Shown here in pieces: positions 32,571 to 42,951 of a DNA stretch of 64,000 nt; position 1 is the stretch's first letter, and each line of letters begins with the position of its first letter. The position numbers and the translations under genes were made by a program. The stretch lies in assembly GCA_046331175.1 (NCBI GenBank), contig JAXLRI010000005.1, positions 62,001 to 126,000 of the forward strand. Direction: 5' to 3'. The DNA is from JAWKIW01 sp046331175. GTDB taxonomy: Bacteria; Actinomycetota; Acidimicrobiia; Acidimicrobiales; Acidimicrobilacustridaceae. The notes under the pieces are model-generated. The model worked only from the letters and a program-made list of their open reading frames with translations, made no database searches and was not told the DNA's origin.

Positions 32571-33368
32571 TCAGGACCCGCCGGCGATGACGGCCAGGGC
32601 CTCGGCGTGGAGCAGCTGCTTGTGGGTGGCGATGACCCGGCGGTCCTTGCCGGCGAGCGGGGTGGCGATGGCCACGGCCCGGTCGACGACCTCGGCCTCG
32701 GGGGCGGCCTCGTCGGCGATGCCGGCCGCCACGGCGTCGGCGGCGGTGTAGCGGCGGCCGTCGAGCGAGGCCTCGTGCAGCGTGCGCTTCGGCAGCCGGC
32801 TGGCGAGCGCCGCGTACATGGCCGGCGTGAGCGGGAGGCCGAGGTCGACCTCGGGGATGCACCAGTAGCCGCGGTCCTCGCGCATGACGATCCAGTCGTG
32901 GGTGGCGGCGAGCATGGCCCCGGCGGCGAAGGCGTGGCCGTTGACGGCGGCGACCGTCACCGCCGGCAGCGAGAGCACCTGGCCGAGCAGGGCGTGCACC
33001 TCGTCGACGAAGCCGGCGGCGGCGGCGGCGCCCTCCGAGGCCATCCAGTCGAGGTCGAGGCCATTGGAGAAGAAGCGGTCGGCGCCGGTGGTCACCACCG
33101 CCAGCGGTCCGTCCCGCCCGGCGAGGTCGCCGTAGGCCTCCCGCAGGGCGCCGACCGACCGCCGGTTGAAGCGGTTCTCGCCGTGGCGCATCTGCACGAC
33201 GGCGACGTCGCCCCGCCAGGTCACCTCGACCAGCTCGTTCGTGCTGCCCCCGTCGCTCGTGCCGCCTCCGTCGCTCGTGCTGCCTCCGTCGCTCGTGCTG
33301 CCCCCGTCGCTCGTGCTGCCTCCGTCGCTCGTGCTGCCTCCGTCGCTCGTGCTGCCCCCGTCGCCCAT
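32571..33368 (-). CDS. Enoyl-CoA hydratase/isomerase with repeat-bearing N-terminus
   Basis: A 265-residue crotonase-fold protein. Residues 45-265 are the enzyme: VEVTWRGDVAVVQMR, the oxyanion-hole stretch AAVNGHAFAAGAMLAATHDWIVM near 130, and IPEVDLGLPLTPAMYAALASRL near 160. The last resembles the peroxisomal delta3,delta2-enoyl-CoA isomerases, which shift double bonds in unsaturated fatty acid breakdown. The first 44 residues are an unusual Gly-Ser-Thr-Asp repeat (GGSTSD, seven times) encoded by an 18-bp tandem array. ATG at 33368 is the only sensible start before the enzyme domain other than codons within the array. Divergent from the Anbu gene. Confidence 0.85.
   Translation of the reverse strand: MGDGGSTSDGGSTSDGGSTSDGGSTSDGGSTSDGGGTSDGGSTNELVEVTWRGDVAVVQMRHGENRFNRRSVGALREAYGDLAGRDGPLAVVTTGADRFFSNGLDLDWMASEGAAAAAGFVDEVHALLGQVLSLPAVTVAAVNGHAFAAGAMLAATHDWIVMREDRGYWCIPEVDLGLPLTPAMYAALASRLPKRTLHEASLDGRRYTAADAVAAGIADEAAPEAEVVDRAVAIATPLAGKDRRVIATHKQLLHAEALAVIAGGS
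33241..33366. repeat. Seven-copy 18-bp tandem repeat in the isomerase N-terminus
   Basis: GTGCTGCCTCCGTCGCTC and close variants occur seven times end to end, ending at the start codon of the minus-strand isomerase gene. Most copies differ only by C/T at one place. The period is a multiple of three, so copy loss or gain keeps the frame. Confidence 0.9.
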
Positions 33369-33513
33369 GTCGCTCCTCGTCGCTCGAGCCGGTTCCGCCC
33401 GGACGGGACCACCCCGGTCCCGGCCGTCGTCGGGCCCAGTCTGCCCGCCGACCCTCGTGGTCCGGGCCGCCGGTCGCGCGACGATGGCGGCTCCGCCGGG
33501 AAAGGATGCTGCC

Positions 33514-34278
33514 ATGACCTACTGCCTCGCCATGCGCCTCGACGAGGGGCTGGTGTTCCTGGCCGACACCCGCACCAACGCCGGCGTCGACAACATCGGC
33601 TCCTATCGCAAGCTCCACGCCTTCTACCCCGGGCCCGATCGCATCTTCGTGCTCGAGTCGGCCGGCAACCTGGCCACCACCCAGGAGGTCCTCGACCGCA
33701 TCCAGCGCGACCTGGTCGCGCCTCCCGAGCACGTCACGCTCGCCACCGCCGAGCACCTCTTCGAGGCGGCGCTGTACGTCGGCACGGTCTCGGTCAACGT
33801 CGCGGCGGCCCACCGGCCGGCGCTGGGCGCCGTCGACGGCACGTCCACCTTCATCCTGGGCGGCCAGATCGCCGGCCAGCCACCCGACATCTTCTTGATC
33901 TACCCGGAGGGCAACTACATCCGGGCGTCCGAGGAGCGGCCGTTCCTCCAGATCGGCGAGTCGAAGTACGGCAAGTTCATGCTCGAGCTGGCGGTCCAGG
34001 CCGAGGTCGGCCTCGACCAGGCGGCCAAGATCGCCCTCTCCTCCATGATCAGCACCGCCCACGCCAACCTCTCGGTGGGCCCGCCCTACGACCTCGCCAT
34101 CCTGCGACCCGACCGCTTCGCCCTCGACGAGGTGCGGATCGCGCCCGAGTCACCGATGCTCGCCGAGCTCACCCAGATGTGGCGGCGCCACCTGCTCGAC
34201 GGGGTCGCCCAGCTGCCCGACCTCCACCCGGGCGTGGACGACGTGGTCGTGGCCGACGACGGCGCGGTCGGGGCCTGA
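33514..34278 (+). CDS. Bacterial proteasome homologue Anbu
   Basis: A 254-residue Ntn-hydrolase of the Anbu family (ancestral beta subunit-like peptidase). It starts MTYCLAMRLDEGLVFLADTRTNAGVDNI, where removal of Met would leave the Thr2 nucleophile; Asp18 and Arg20 follow the proteasome pattern. KLHAFYPGPDRIFVLESAGNLATTQ, and GESKYGKFMLELAV near 148 are Anbu-specific blocks, and length fits the family. AAAGGA lies eight bases upstream of the ATG. Anbu is usually found with an alpha-E protein, a circularly permuted ATP-grasp protein and a transglutaminase; none of these is near here, which is unusual. Confidence 0.88.
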   Translation: MTYCLAMRLDEGLVFLADTRTNAGVDNIGSYRKLHAFYPGPDRIFVLESAGNLATTQEVLDRIQRDLVAPPEHVTLATAEHLFEAALYVGTVSVNVAAAHRPALGAVDGTSTFILGGQIAGQPPDIFLIYPEGNYIRASEERPFLQIGESKYGKFMLELAVQAEVGLDQAAKIALSSMISTAHANLSVGPPYDLAILRPDRFALDEVRIAPESPMLAELTQMWRRHLLDGVAQLPDLHPGVDDVVVADDGAVGA

Positions 34279-34290
34279 TCGGTCGGCCGG

Positions 34291-34319
34291 CGTCGAGCGG
34301 GGAGCCCGGTCGCTCGACG
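34291..34319. terminator. Bidirectional hairpin between convergent genes
   Basis: CGTCGAGCG and CGCTCGACG pair perfectly around an 11-base loop, between the Anbu stop and the end of the minus-strand membrane protein. Confidence 0.65.
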
Positions 34320-34320
34320 G

Positions 34321-34968
34321 TCAGGCGTCGCGCTCGGCGGCGGCGGTGGTGAGGTCGGCGGCGTCCACGCCGACCTGCAGGCCGGCCCAGCCGTAGAGCA
34401 GCGCCGCCGCCGACGCGCCGGCCACCGCGCCGCCGGCCAGCAGCAGGGAGCCGACCGCACCGTTGAGCGCCCACAGCGCCAGGGCGACGAGCAGCACGGC
34501 GTCGCCCAGGGCGGCGATCCGCAGGTGCACGCCGAAGCGGCGAGCCAGGTCGTCCAGGCCGCCGTCGGCGGCGACCCGCTGGCCGGCCAGCGCGGCGAGG
34601 TGCACCGTGGCCACGAGGGCGATGGCGCCCGCCAGCAGCAGCGTGCTGTTCGACCACGACGAGAACAGGCCCACCACGGGCAGCGCCAGCGCGATGGCGT
34701 TGACGACGAGCCACACCCGGTAGGGCAGGGCGGCGCCGGCGGGCAGCGATCGGATCGGCACCAGCACCAGGCCGACCACGGCGAGGACGACGCCGACGAG
34801 CACGCGGGGCGCGTAGACGGTGGGCAGCACCACGAGCGACCAGCCGGCCACCACGCACACCACCGAGATGCCGAGCCGCAGCCGGGTGGGTCGGTCGGCC
34901 AGGGCGTCGGCGCCGACGGCGGCATCGGAGCCCCTCGCGGTCGCCACGTCGTCGGTCGGTCCGGTCAC
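34321..34968 (-). CDS. Six-helix membrane protein of unknown function
   Basis: A 215-residue membrane protein with a short acidic cytosolic lead (VTGPTDDVATARG). About six hydrophobic segments can be seen: LGISVVCVVAGWSLVVLP, VLVGVVLAVVGLVLVP, VWLVVNAIALALPVVGLF, LLLAGAIALVATVHLAAL, LGDAVLLVALALWAL and LLLAGGAVAGASAAALLYGWAGL. No catalytic or transporter motif is visible. GTG at 34968 is chosen because the frame upstream runs through low-quality sequence antisense to the promoter of the YbjN-like gene. Confidence 0.6.
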   Translation of the reverse strand: MTGPTDDVATARGSDAAVGADALADRPTRLRLGISVVCVVAGWSLVVLPTVYAPRVLVGVVLAVVGLVLVPIRSLPAGAALPYRVWLVVNAIALALPVVGLFSSWSNSTLLLAGAIALVATVHLAALAGQRVAADGGLDDLARRFGVHLRIAALGDAVLLVALALWALNGAVGSLLLAGGAVAGASAAALLYGWAGLQVGVDAADLTTAAAERDA

Positions 34969-35089
34969 GCCGGCGATGCTGCCACACGGCCGCCCGTCGG
35001 GTCGCGACGCCGGGGCCGGGTCCCCCGGACGCGGGCCCGCCGGGCGGTGGCTACGATCCCCGCGACTCGACGACCGAAGGAGAGCGGCG

Positions 35090-35551
35090 ATGGCCGACGA
35101 CGTGACCAACGAGGTGGAGCGGGTTCGGGCCAAGGTCCGCGAGTACCTGACGTCGGTGTTCGACGACGTCGAGATCGACGCCAACGGCGAGTGCGCCATC
35201 ACCTACGGGTCGGCCCACGTGGCCATCACCGTGCGGATCTTCGACGAGGACTCCACCGCCGTCCACATCGAGGCGCCCCTCGTCACCGGGGCCACCGCCT
35301 CGCCCGAGCTGTTCCACTACGTGGCCACCTCGGCCGACGACTACGACTTCGGCCACCTCGGCGTCCGCGAGGAGGGCGAGGGCCAGGCCACCATCACGTT
35401 CTCCCACAGCCTCCTCGGCGACTTCCTCGACGACGCCGAGCTGCGCACCGCGGTGGTGGCCGTGTCGTTCTACGGCGACCAGCTCGACGACGACCTGGCC
35501 GCCCGGTTCGGCGGCAAGGTGTTCGACGACGGCGGCAACGGCGCCGGCTGA
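35090..35551 (+). CDS. YbjN-like (T3SS chaperone-fold) protein
   Basis: A 153-residue acidic cytosolic protein. The order helix (VERVRAKVREYLTSVF), strands (ECAITYGSAHVAITVRIFDEDSTAVHIEAPLVTG), helix, strands (ATITFSHSLLGDFL), helix (DAELRTAVVAVSFYGDQLDDDLAARFGG) matches the YbjN/type III secretion chaperone-like fold. Actinobacterial YbjN proteins are small, common and of unknown role, perhaps as chaperones. GAAGGAGA stands about ten bases before the ATG. The gap before it (121 bases) shows no further gene. Confidence 0.7.
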   Translation: MADDVTNEVERVRAKVREYLTSVFDDVEIDANGECAITYGSAHVAITVRIFDEDSTAVHIEAPLVTGATASPELFHYVATSADDYDFGHLGVREEGEGQATITFSHSLLGDFLDDAELRTAVVAVSFYGDQLDDDLAARFGGKVFDDGGNGAG

Positions 35552-35637
35552 GCGCGATCGCGGCGGCGGGCAGCCACCGCCAGCTGACGGGGCCGTCAAC
35601 ATGCCGGGTCCGGTGGTCGCCACTAGCCTGCCCGCCG

Positions 35638-37440
<1,803 letters not shown>

Positions 37441-37465
37441 CCAGCCCGCCGGCGCCGCTGCTCCC

Positions 37466-37484
37466 GCCCCGGCCGCGCCGGGGC
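37466..37484 (+). terminator. Hairpin between acyl-CoA dehydrogenase and lgt
   Basis: GCCCCGG and CCGGGGC pair around CCGCG, about 25 bases after the stop of the dehydrogenase gene and 15 before the lgt start. Confidence 0.4.
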
Positions 37485-37498
37485 CTACGCTCGACCCG

Positions 37499-38647
37499 AT
37501 GTCCCTCGCCGCCCCCGTCGCCGTCCCGGCCGTGCTGACGGCCGTCCCGGCGTCGATCCCGAGCCCGTCGTTCAACACGATCGGGCCGCTGCGCTTGTAC
37601 GCGCTCATGATCATCCTCGGCGTCTTCGCCGGGGTGTGGCTGGCCCGCCGTCGGTGGGCCGATCGCGGCGGCGACCCCGAGGACATGGTCGACATCGCCT
37701 TCTGGGCGGTGCCGGCCGGGCTCATCGGCGCGCGGCTGTACCACGTCATCACCGATTGGAAGACCTACTTCGGCTCGGCGCCCGACGGCTCGTGGAACCC
37801 CGTCGGCGCCCTCCAGGTGTGGAACGGCGGCCTCGGGATCCCCGGCGGGATCATCGCCGGCGTCGCCGTCGGGGTGTGGGTCGCCAAGCGCAAGGGGATC
37901 CGGCTGCCCACCGGCCTCGACGTGGTGGCCCCGTGCCTCCCGCTCGCCCAGGCCATCGGCCGGCTGGGCAACTGGTTCAACCAGGAGGTCTTCGGCCGTC
38001 CCACCGACCTGCCGTGGGGTCTGCAGATCGAGCCGCGGTTCCGGCCGCGCGAGTACCTCGACGTCGCCACCTTCCACCCCACCTTCCTCTACGAGGCGTT
38101 GTGGAACCTCGCCCTCATGGGCGCGCTGATCTGGATCGACTCGAAGCGGGCCCTGCGTCCCGGGCGCATCTTCGCCCTCTACATCGGTGGCTACGGCCTG
38201 GGCCGCCTGTGGGTCGAGTCGCTGCGGTCGGACAACGCCTCGCTCATCCTCGGCATCCGGGTCAACATCTGGACGTCGCTGCTCGCCATCGGTGGAGCCG
38301 TGCTGTTCCTCCTCGTCGGCGGCCTGCGGCGGCGGCCCGACGACAGCGACGAGCCCTACCGGGACGGCCACCGGTACCAGCCGCCGTCCGCCGACGGCGC
38401 GACCGACGGCGACCCCGTCGACGGCGCGATCGGCGAGGACGTGGACACCGGGTCGGGCGCCGCGGGTCCGGCGGCGGCCGCGGCCGCGACGGCGACGGCG
38501 GTGGCCGTCGATCGCCGGACCGACGACGACGACGGTGACGACGACGACGGCCCCGGCAGCCCCGACGGCAGCGACGGCGGATCTTCGCCGTCCGGAGGCG
38601 TCGACGCGCCGGGTGCGTCGGGCGCGGCGGGCGACCCCTCGAGCTAG
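37499..38647 (+). CDS. lgt: Prolipoprotein diacylglyceryl transferase Lgt
   Basis: A 382-residue integral membrane enzyme that attaches diacylglycerol to the lipobox Cys of lipoproteins, the first step of their maturation. The Lgt signature appears as AIGRLGNWFNQEVFGRPTDLPW (near residue 158), and HPTFLYEALWN near 198 is the second conserved block; seven hydrophobic segments fit. After residue 285 there is a 100-residue Asp/Gly/Ala-rich soluble tail that the family normally lacks, though long tails occur in actinobacteria. Substrates in this window include the lipoproteins at 7229, 14823 and 23836. ATG start. Confidence 0.95.
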   Translation: MSLAAPVAVPAVLTAVPASIPSPSFNTIGPLRLYALMIILGVFAGVWLARRRWADRGGDPEDMVDIAFWAVPAGLIGARLYHVITDWKTYFGSAPDGSWNPVGALQVWNGGLGIPGGIIAGVAVGVWVAKRKGIRLPTGLDVVAPCLPLAQAIGRLGNWFNQEVFGRPTDLPWGLQIEPRFRPREYLDVATFHPTFLYEALWNLALMGALIWIDSKRALRPGRIFALYIGGYGLGRLWVESLRSDNASLILGIRVNIWTSLLAIGGAVLFLLVGGLRRRPDDSDEPYRDGHRYQPPSADGATDGDPVDGAIGEDVDTGSGAAGPAAAAAATATAVAVDRRTDDDDGDDDDGPGSPDGSDGGSSPSGGVDAPGASGAAGDPSS

Positions 38648-38672
38648 GTCGGCCGCGGGCCCAGGGCGACCG

Positions 38673-39815
38673 TCAGTAGCGGCCCTGCACCCGGCGCTTC
38701 GGGAGGGATGGCGCGTCGGCGGCCACGGGATCGGCGGCGACCGGCACCGGCCGGGGGGCCAGGGGCGGGGGCGTGCCCTCCGGCGGCGTCCACGACGGCG
38801 TCGGCGAGGCGCCCAGGTCGAGGTCGAAGGGGTCGTAGGACGCCTGGCCGGCGAGGTGGTGCAGGTGGCTGGTGCCGCGGAGCACGGCGTCGAGGCGGTT
38901 GACCGGGTGGAACTTCGACAGCTCGCGGGGCGGCCGCGGGGGCGGGTTGGCCAGCAGGTCGCGCACGTCGTAGGCGATGGCGTAGAGCCGGGTGCGCTCG
39001 AACAGGTGCGGGTGCGAGAAGAGCTCGGGGTCGTCCTCGGCGAACCAGTACGGCACGGGCGCGTAGTCCTCGGCCCGGGTGAGGTGCTCGTAGTCCTCGG
39101 CGACGAAGAGGAACGGGTACGAGCAGAAGCGCAGCAACGTGTCGAGGTCGAGGTCGGGCGGCCCGGGTCGGGCGTACTCGAAGTCGAGCAGGGCGGTGAT
39201 GCGCTGGCCGTCCCACAGCACGTTCTGGAAGTGGAGGTCGCCGTGGACGACCGTGGGCGCGTCGAAGCCCTCGAGCACCCAGCCGGTGTCGAGCACGATC
39301 TGGCGGAGGTCGCCCGCCCAGGCGGCGTCGACGTGGGGGAGCGTGGGCAGCCGATCGATGGCGGCCAGCAGCCGGTCGACGGCGCTGAAGCCACCGCCGA
39401 GCAGGACGTAGGGAGACGCCACCTCGGGCAGGTCGGGCGGGCAGGTGACCCGGTGCAGGTCGCGCAGCATGGCCGACAGCTGGCGCACCGCCACCCGGCG
39501 CTCGTCGACCGTCATCCCCGGCCAGCAGCGGCTGAGGACGGTGCCGGGGCGCCGTTCGACGATCAGGTAGTCGGCGCCGAGCTGGCCGCCGTAGGCGACG
39601 ATCCCCGGGTAGCCCACCTCGGCCGGCAGGTGCGGCCCGAGGGCGGCCTCGCGGTGCAGGCGCTGGTCGGGCTTCTGGTTGACCCGCACGACGACGTCGC
39701 CCGCCAGCCACACCTCGTTGGTGACCGAATCGGCGCGCTGGAGCAGCCGGTTGCTGTCGAGGCCGGCTTCTTCGAGCGCATGGCGGGCGCGCGCCATGGC
39801 GAAGGTCTCGCTCAC
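38673..39815 (-). CDS. APH-family phosphotransferase
   Basis: A 380-residue protein-kinase-like phosphotransferase of the aminoglycoside phosphotransferase family. The ATP-binding N-lobe has VWLAGDVVVRVNQ near residue 36; the catalytic loop is VVHGDLHFQNVL near 183 and the metal-binding motif is LLDFEYARPGPPDLDL near 201. The substrate is unknown; many such genes phosphorylate sugars, choline or antibiotics. The C-terminal 50 residues are Pro/Ala-rich with KRRVQGRY at the end. GTG at 39815 is the proposed start; an ATG six codons later is also possible. It converges with lgt. Confidence 0.82.
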   Translation of the reverse strand: MSETFAMARARHALEEAGLDSNRLLQRADSVTNEVWLAGDVVVRVNQKPDQRLHREAALGPHLPAEVGYPGIVAYGGQLGADYLIVERRPGTVLSRCWPGMTVDERRVAVRQLSAMLRDLHRVTCPPDLPEVASPYVLLGGGFSAVDRLLAAIDRLPTLPHVDAAWAGDLRQIVLDTGWVLEGFDAPTVVHGDLHFQNVLWDGQRITALLDFEYARPGPPDLDLDTLLRFCSYPFLFVAEDYEHLTRAEDYAPVPYWFAEDDPELFSHPHLFERTRLYAIAYDVRDLLANPPPRPPRELSKFHPVNRLDAVLRGTSHLHHLAGQASYDPFDLDLGASPTPSWTPPEGTPPPLAPRPVPVAADPVAADAPSLPKRRVQGRY

Positions 39816-40004
39816 GAGCGACCCCGACCAGCTGCCATGCCCACTCCTGTTGGCCCCCGCGGGGGCCGGGTCGACCCGGGTGCACGATCGGGTCGCCCCC
39901 ATCTTTGCAGGCCCGGGGCCGGTCGGGTGGCCGAAGGCGGTGTCGGGGCCGCCCACCGGGGTCCCGTCGCGAGCCCGGCGGGCCGGTGCTCGGCTCGCCG
40001 TGAG

Positions 40005-40037
40005 CGGTCGGTCAGCGGTCGGTCAGCGGTCGGTCAG
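40005..40037. repeat. Three 11-bp tandem repeats over a stop codon
   Basis: CGGTCGGTCAG occurs three times in a row and includes the stop codon of the minus-strand dioxygenase gene. On that strand each copy carries a TGA, so stops fall in three frames. Same design as 13533-13565. Confidence 0.8.
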
Positions 40038-40933
40038 TGGTCCCAGACCATGCGGTGGTCGCCGGTCCCGTCGAGCAGGAACGCCGGGTCGCGCTTGTCG
40101 ACGTGGCCGATCAGGGCCCGGTAGACGCCGTAGCCCACGAGCTCGCGCAGCCGGGGTGAGAAGCGGGCGGCGATGTCGCGGGGGATGCCCAGCTGCTGGT
40201 TCTCCTGCTGGCGGATGAAGCCGGCGCAGTAGTTCATGGCGATCCCGTAGCGGCGCTCGTCGGTCGTGTTGGCCCCGCCGCCGTGCCACAGGCTGCCGGG
40301 CCACACCAGCACCGAGCCCTTGGGCATCTCGGCGGCGATGGTGTCGTAGGTGCCGAAGATGTCGGGGTCGTGGTCGTAGCGGTGCGAGCCCGGGACCAGC
40401 CGGGTGGCGCCGTTGGCCTCGGTGAAGTCGGTGAGGGCCCACATGCTGTTGCACACGATCGGTGGGTGGGGCTTGGGCAGGGGGATCAGCTGGTCGTCGG
40501 CGTGGATCGGCTGGGCCGTCTCGCCCGGGCCGATGGCGATCGACGACAGCGACGACACCAGGCAGCCCCGGTCGAGCACCCGCTCGACGATGGGCAGCAC
40601 GTTGGGGTGCACCGGGATCTGCTCGAACACCGGCCCGTGGGCCAGCAGGTTGTAGATCCTCCAGGTCTGGGAGCCCTCGAACGCGTTGGTGGCCGGGCGG
40701 ACGTCGAGGTCGTGCTCCAACCGGTCGAGCTCGTCGCGCACCTCGTCGCAGAAGCGGGGGTCGATCGCGCCCTCGACGACCGTGTAGCCCTGCTCCTCGA
40801 TCTCGGTGAGGTGGCGCTTCCGGCGCGCCCGCGCCTCGTCGGTGTCGTCGGCGAGGGTCGGCCCGGGCGGCACCGCCACCGATGCCAGCCCCCGGTCGTC
40901 GTGCTCGACGACGGTCTCGTCCCTCATCCCCAA
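40034..40933 (-). CDS. Phytanoyl-CoA dioxygenase-family protein (PhyH)
   Basis: A 299-residue Fe(II)/2-oxoglutarate oxygenase. After a 35-residue lead, EIEEQGYTVVEGAIDPRFCDEV is the usual PhyH opening. The iron ligands are His and Asp of PIHADDQLI (near 146) and His of SLWHGGGANTTDERRYGIAMNY (near 219), with Arg in the latter likely to bind 2-oxoglutarate. Members hydroxylate branched acyl-CoA or small natural products; the substrate here is unknown. ATG at 40933. Divergent from the glutathione peroxidase gene, with an inverted repeat between them. Confidence 0.9.
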   Translation of the reverse strand: MGMRDETVVEHDDRGLASVAVPPGPTLADDTDEARARRKRHLTEIEEQGYTVVEGAIDPRFCDEVRDELDRLEHDLDVRPATNAFEGSQTWRIYNLLAHGPVFEQIPVHPNVLPIVERVLDRGCLVSSLSSIAIGPGETAQPIHADDQLIPLPKPHPPIVCNSMWALTDFTEANGATRLVPGSHRYDHDPDIFGTYDTIAAEMPKGSVLVWPGSLWHGGGANTTDERRYGIAMNYCAGFIRQQENQQLGIPRDIAARFSPRLRELVGYGVYRALIGHVDKRDPAFLLDGTGDHRMVWDH

Positions 40934-40947
40934 CCCCCCGGTTCGGT

Positions 40948-40989
40948 CGTCGGTCCGATCGTAGGCCCGGGAACACCAGCGGACCGACG
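40948..40989. promoter_or_regulatory. Inverted repeat between divergent dioxygenase and peroxidase genes
   Basis: Perfect 10-bp arms CGTCGGTCCG and CGGACCGACG are separated by 22 bases in the 157-base gap between the two starts. It might be a shared operator or an RNA hairpin in the leader of the dioxygenase gene. Confidence 0.4.
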
Positions 40990-41090
40990 TCGGTTGGTTG
41001 CCCCGGGACCCACCGGCCCCGCACGCCGTCTCGCGTCGCCGACCCGAGACCGTGCCCGACCCGACGACGAAGGAACGAAAGGGGAGCGCC

Positions 41091-41579
41091 GTGTCGCTCT
41101 ACGACCAGGACATCAAGGCCCTCGACGGCACCCCGGGGGTGCTCGCCGACCAGAAGGGCAAGCTCGCCCTGTTCGTGAACGTCGCCTCCAAGTGCGGCCT
41201 CACCCCCCAGTACGAGGGCCTCGAGCGCCTGCAGGAGACCTACGGCGAGCGCGGCTTCACGGTCGTCGGGTTCCCGTGCAACCAGTTCCTCGGCCAGGAG
41301 CCCGGCTCGGCCGAGGAGATCGCCACGTTCTGCTCGACCACCTACGGCGTCACCTTCCCGCTCACCGAGAAGATCGAGGTGAACGGCGACGACCGCCACG
41401 CGGTGTACGCCGAGCTCACCGAGGCCCCCGACGCCGAGGGCGCCGCCGGCGACATCCAGTGGAACTTCGAGAAGTTCCTGGTCTCGCCCGACGGCGCGGT
41501 GGTCGCCCGCTTCCGGCCCACCGTCGAGCCCGAGGACCCGGCCGTCGTGTCGGCCATCGAGGCCAACCTGCCGGGCTGA
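41091..41579 (+). CDS. Glutathione peroxidase-family thiol peroxidase
   Basis: A 162-residue Cys-type GPx that reduces peroxides. The active-site Cys35 lies in NVASKCGLTPQY, the Gln partner and resolving-type Cys in VVGFPCNQFLGQEPG (near 67), and Trp-Asn in IQWNFEKFLV (near 123). Cys rather than selenocysteine is used. In organisms without glutathione, such as actinobacteria, these enzymes take electrons from thioredoxin. GGGGAG before GTG at 41091 sets the start. A strong hairpin follows the stop. Confidence 0.95.
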   Translation: MSLYDQDIKALDGTPGVLADQKGKLALFVNVASKCGLTPQYEGLERLQETYGERGFTVVGFPCNQFLGQEPGSAEEIATFCSTTYGVTFPLTEKIEVNGDDRHAVYAELTEAPDAEGAAGDIQWNFEKFLVSPDGAVVARFRPTVEPEDPAVVSAIEANLPG

Positions 41580-41587
41580 GGCACCCG

Positions 41588-41627
41588 TCGTCGGGGTCCC
41601 GTGCGCCACGCGCCGGGGCCCCGACGA
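41588..41627 (+). terminator. Hairpin after the glutathione peroxidase gene
   Basis: TCGTCGGGG and CCCCGACGA pair perfectly around a 22-base loop, nine bases after the stop. Confidence 0.55.
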
Positions 41628-41687
41628 GGCCCTCGGCGGTGGGCTGCACCGGGGGAGCGGGGGCTCCCGGGTAGGCTGTCGCCCAAC

Positions 41688-42863
41688 ATGACGATCACGT
41701 TCGACGAGCTCGGCGTGTCGACGGACCTCGTCAAGGTCCTCCACGACCAGGGCATCACCACCCCCTTCCCCATCCAGGCGCTCACGATCCCCGACGGCCT
41801 CGCCGGTCGCGACGTGTGCGGCAAGGCCAAGACCGGCTCGGGCAAGACCCTCGCCTTCGGCCTCCCCATCATCGAGCGGGTCGCCACCGCCGAGCCCAAG
41901 CACCCGCGCGCGCTGGTGCTGGTCCCCACCCGCGAGCTGGCCCAGCAGGTCCACGACGAGCTGAAGCCGCTGGGCGAGGCCCGGGGCGTGCGCGTGGTCG
42001 CCGTGTTCGGCGGCGCCCGCATGGAGGCCCAGACCCGCGACCTGGCCGAGGGCGCCGAGGTCGTGGTGGCCACGCCCGGCCGCCTCATCGACCTGCTCGA
42101 GCGCAAGGCCGCCTCGCTCGCCGACCTCGACATGGTCGTGGTCGACGAGGCCGACCGCATGGCCGACATGGGGTTCCTGCCCCAGGTCGAGTGGCTGCTG
42201 CGCCACGTCGAGGGCCGGCACCAGACGCTGCTGTTCTCGGCCACCCTCGACGGCGTGGTCGACACGCTCATCCAGCGCTACCAGCACGACCCCGTCATGC
42301 ACGAGGTCGAGTCCAAGCAGCTCACCGTCGAGGAGATGACCCACCGGTTCCTCCTCGTGCACGAGATGGACAAGGTCCGGGTGGCGGCGGCGATCGCCCG
42401 CAGCGCCAACCGCACGATCATGTTCACCAACACCAAGCGGGCCGCCGACCGCGTCGCCGAGTCGCTGCGCAAGGAGGGCGTCGAGGCCGCCGCCATCCAC
42501 GGCGACCTGCGCCAGCGCGACCGCGAGAAGGCGCTGGCCCGCTTCGCCGACGGCGACCTCCACGTGCTCGTCGCCACCGACGTCGCCGCCCGCGGCATCC
42601 ACGTCGACGACGTCGACGTCGTGATCCACTACGACCCACCCGACGACCACAAGAACTACCTGCACCGATCGGGTCGCACCGCCCGCGCCGGTGAGTCGGG
42701 CCTGGTGGTCACGCTCGTGCTGTGGAACGAAGAGCTGCTGTGCCGCACGCTCCAGCGCCGGCTCGGCATCAACCAGCCCTTCCTCGAGGTGTTCTCGAAC
42801 GACCCCCGCCTGGCCGACCTGGCGGCGTTCGACCCGGCCGCCGACGCCGACGCCGACGCCTGA
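41688..42863 (+). CDS. DEAD-box RNA helicase
   Basis: A 391-residue ATP-dependent RNA helicase core. All motifs are present: Q motif PFPIQ near 28, I AKTGSGKT near 46, Ia PTRELA, Ib TPGRL, II DEAD near 153, III SAT, IV/V (VATDVAARGI near 295) and VI HRSGRTARAG near 325. The protein lacks the basic C-terminal extension seen in many relatives and ends in Asp/Ala repeats (ADADADA), so its RNA partner may be set by others. It may act in ribosome assembly or mRNA turnover. ATG at 41688. Confidence 0.95.
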   Translation: MTITFDELGVSTDLVKVLHDQGITTPFPIQALTIPDGLAGRDVCGKAKTGSGKTLAFGLPIIERVATAEPKHPRALVLVPTRELAQQVHDELKPLGEARGVRVVAVFGGARMEAQTRDLAEGAEVVVATPGRLIDLLERKAASLADLDMVVVDEADRMADMGFLPQVEWLLRHVEGRHQTLLFSATLDGVVDTLIQRYQHDPVMHEVESKQLTVEEMTHRFLLVHEMDKVRVAAAIARSANRTIMFTNTKRAADRVAESLRKEGVEAAAIHGDLRQRDREKALARFADGDLHVLVATDVAARGIHVDDVDVVIHYDPPDDHKNYLHRSGRTARAGESGLVVTLVLWNEELLCRTLQRRLGINQPFLEVFSNDPRLADLAAFDPAADADADA

Positions 42864-42951
42864 GCCTGCGCCACCGGCGTCGCCCCGGGTGGCCTCGGAG
42901 GGCCCCGAGACCGACCCGCGCCGGCGCACCGCCCGCTAGGGTCGGCGGCCG

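Noticed and set aside
33241..33366. Possible CRISPR or IS-end repeat
   Set aside because: The 18-bp units are tandem without spacers and translate in frame into the isomerase N-terminus.
32467..34062. Upstream extension of the rhamnosidase frame to over 1300 residues
   Set aside because: The extra part runs antisense to the Anbu gene and the isomerase region and is low-complexity; AGGA before GTG at 32466 gives a normal start.
41091..41579. Selenocysteine in the glutathione peroxidase
   Set aside because: The active-site codon is TGC (Cys35), and no in-frame TGA is present.
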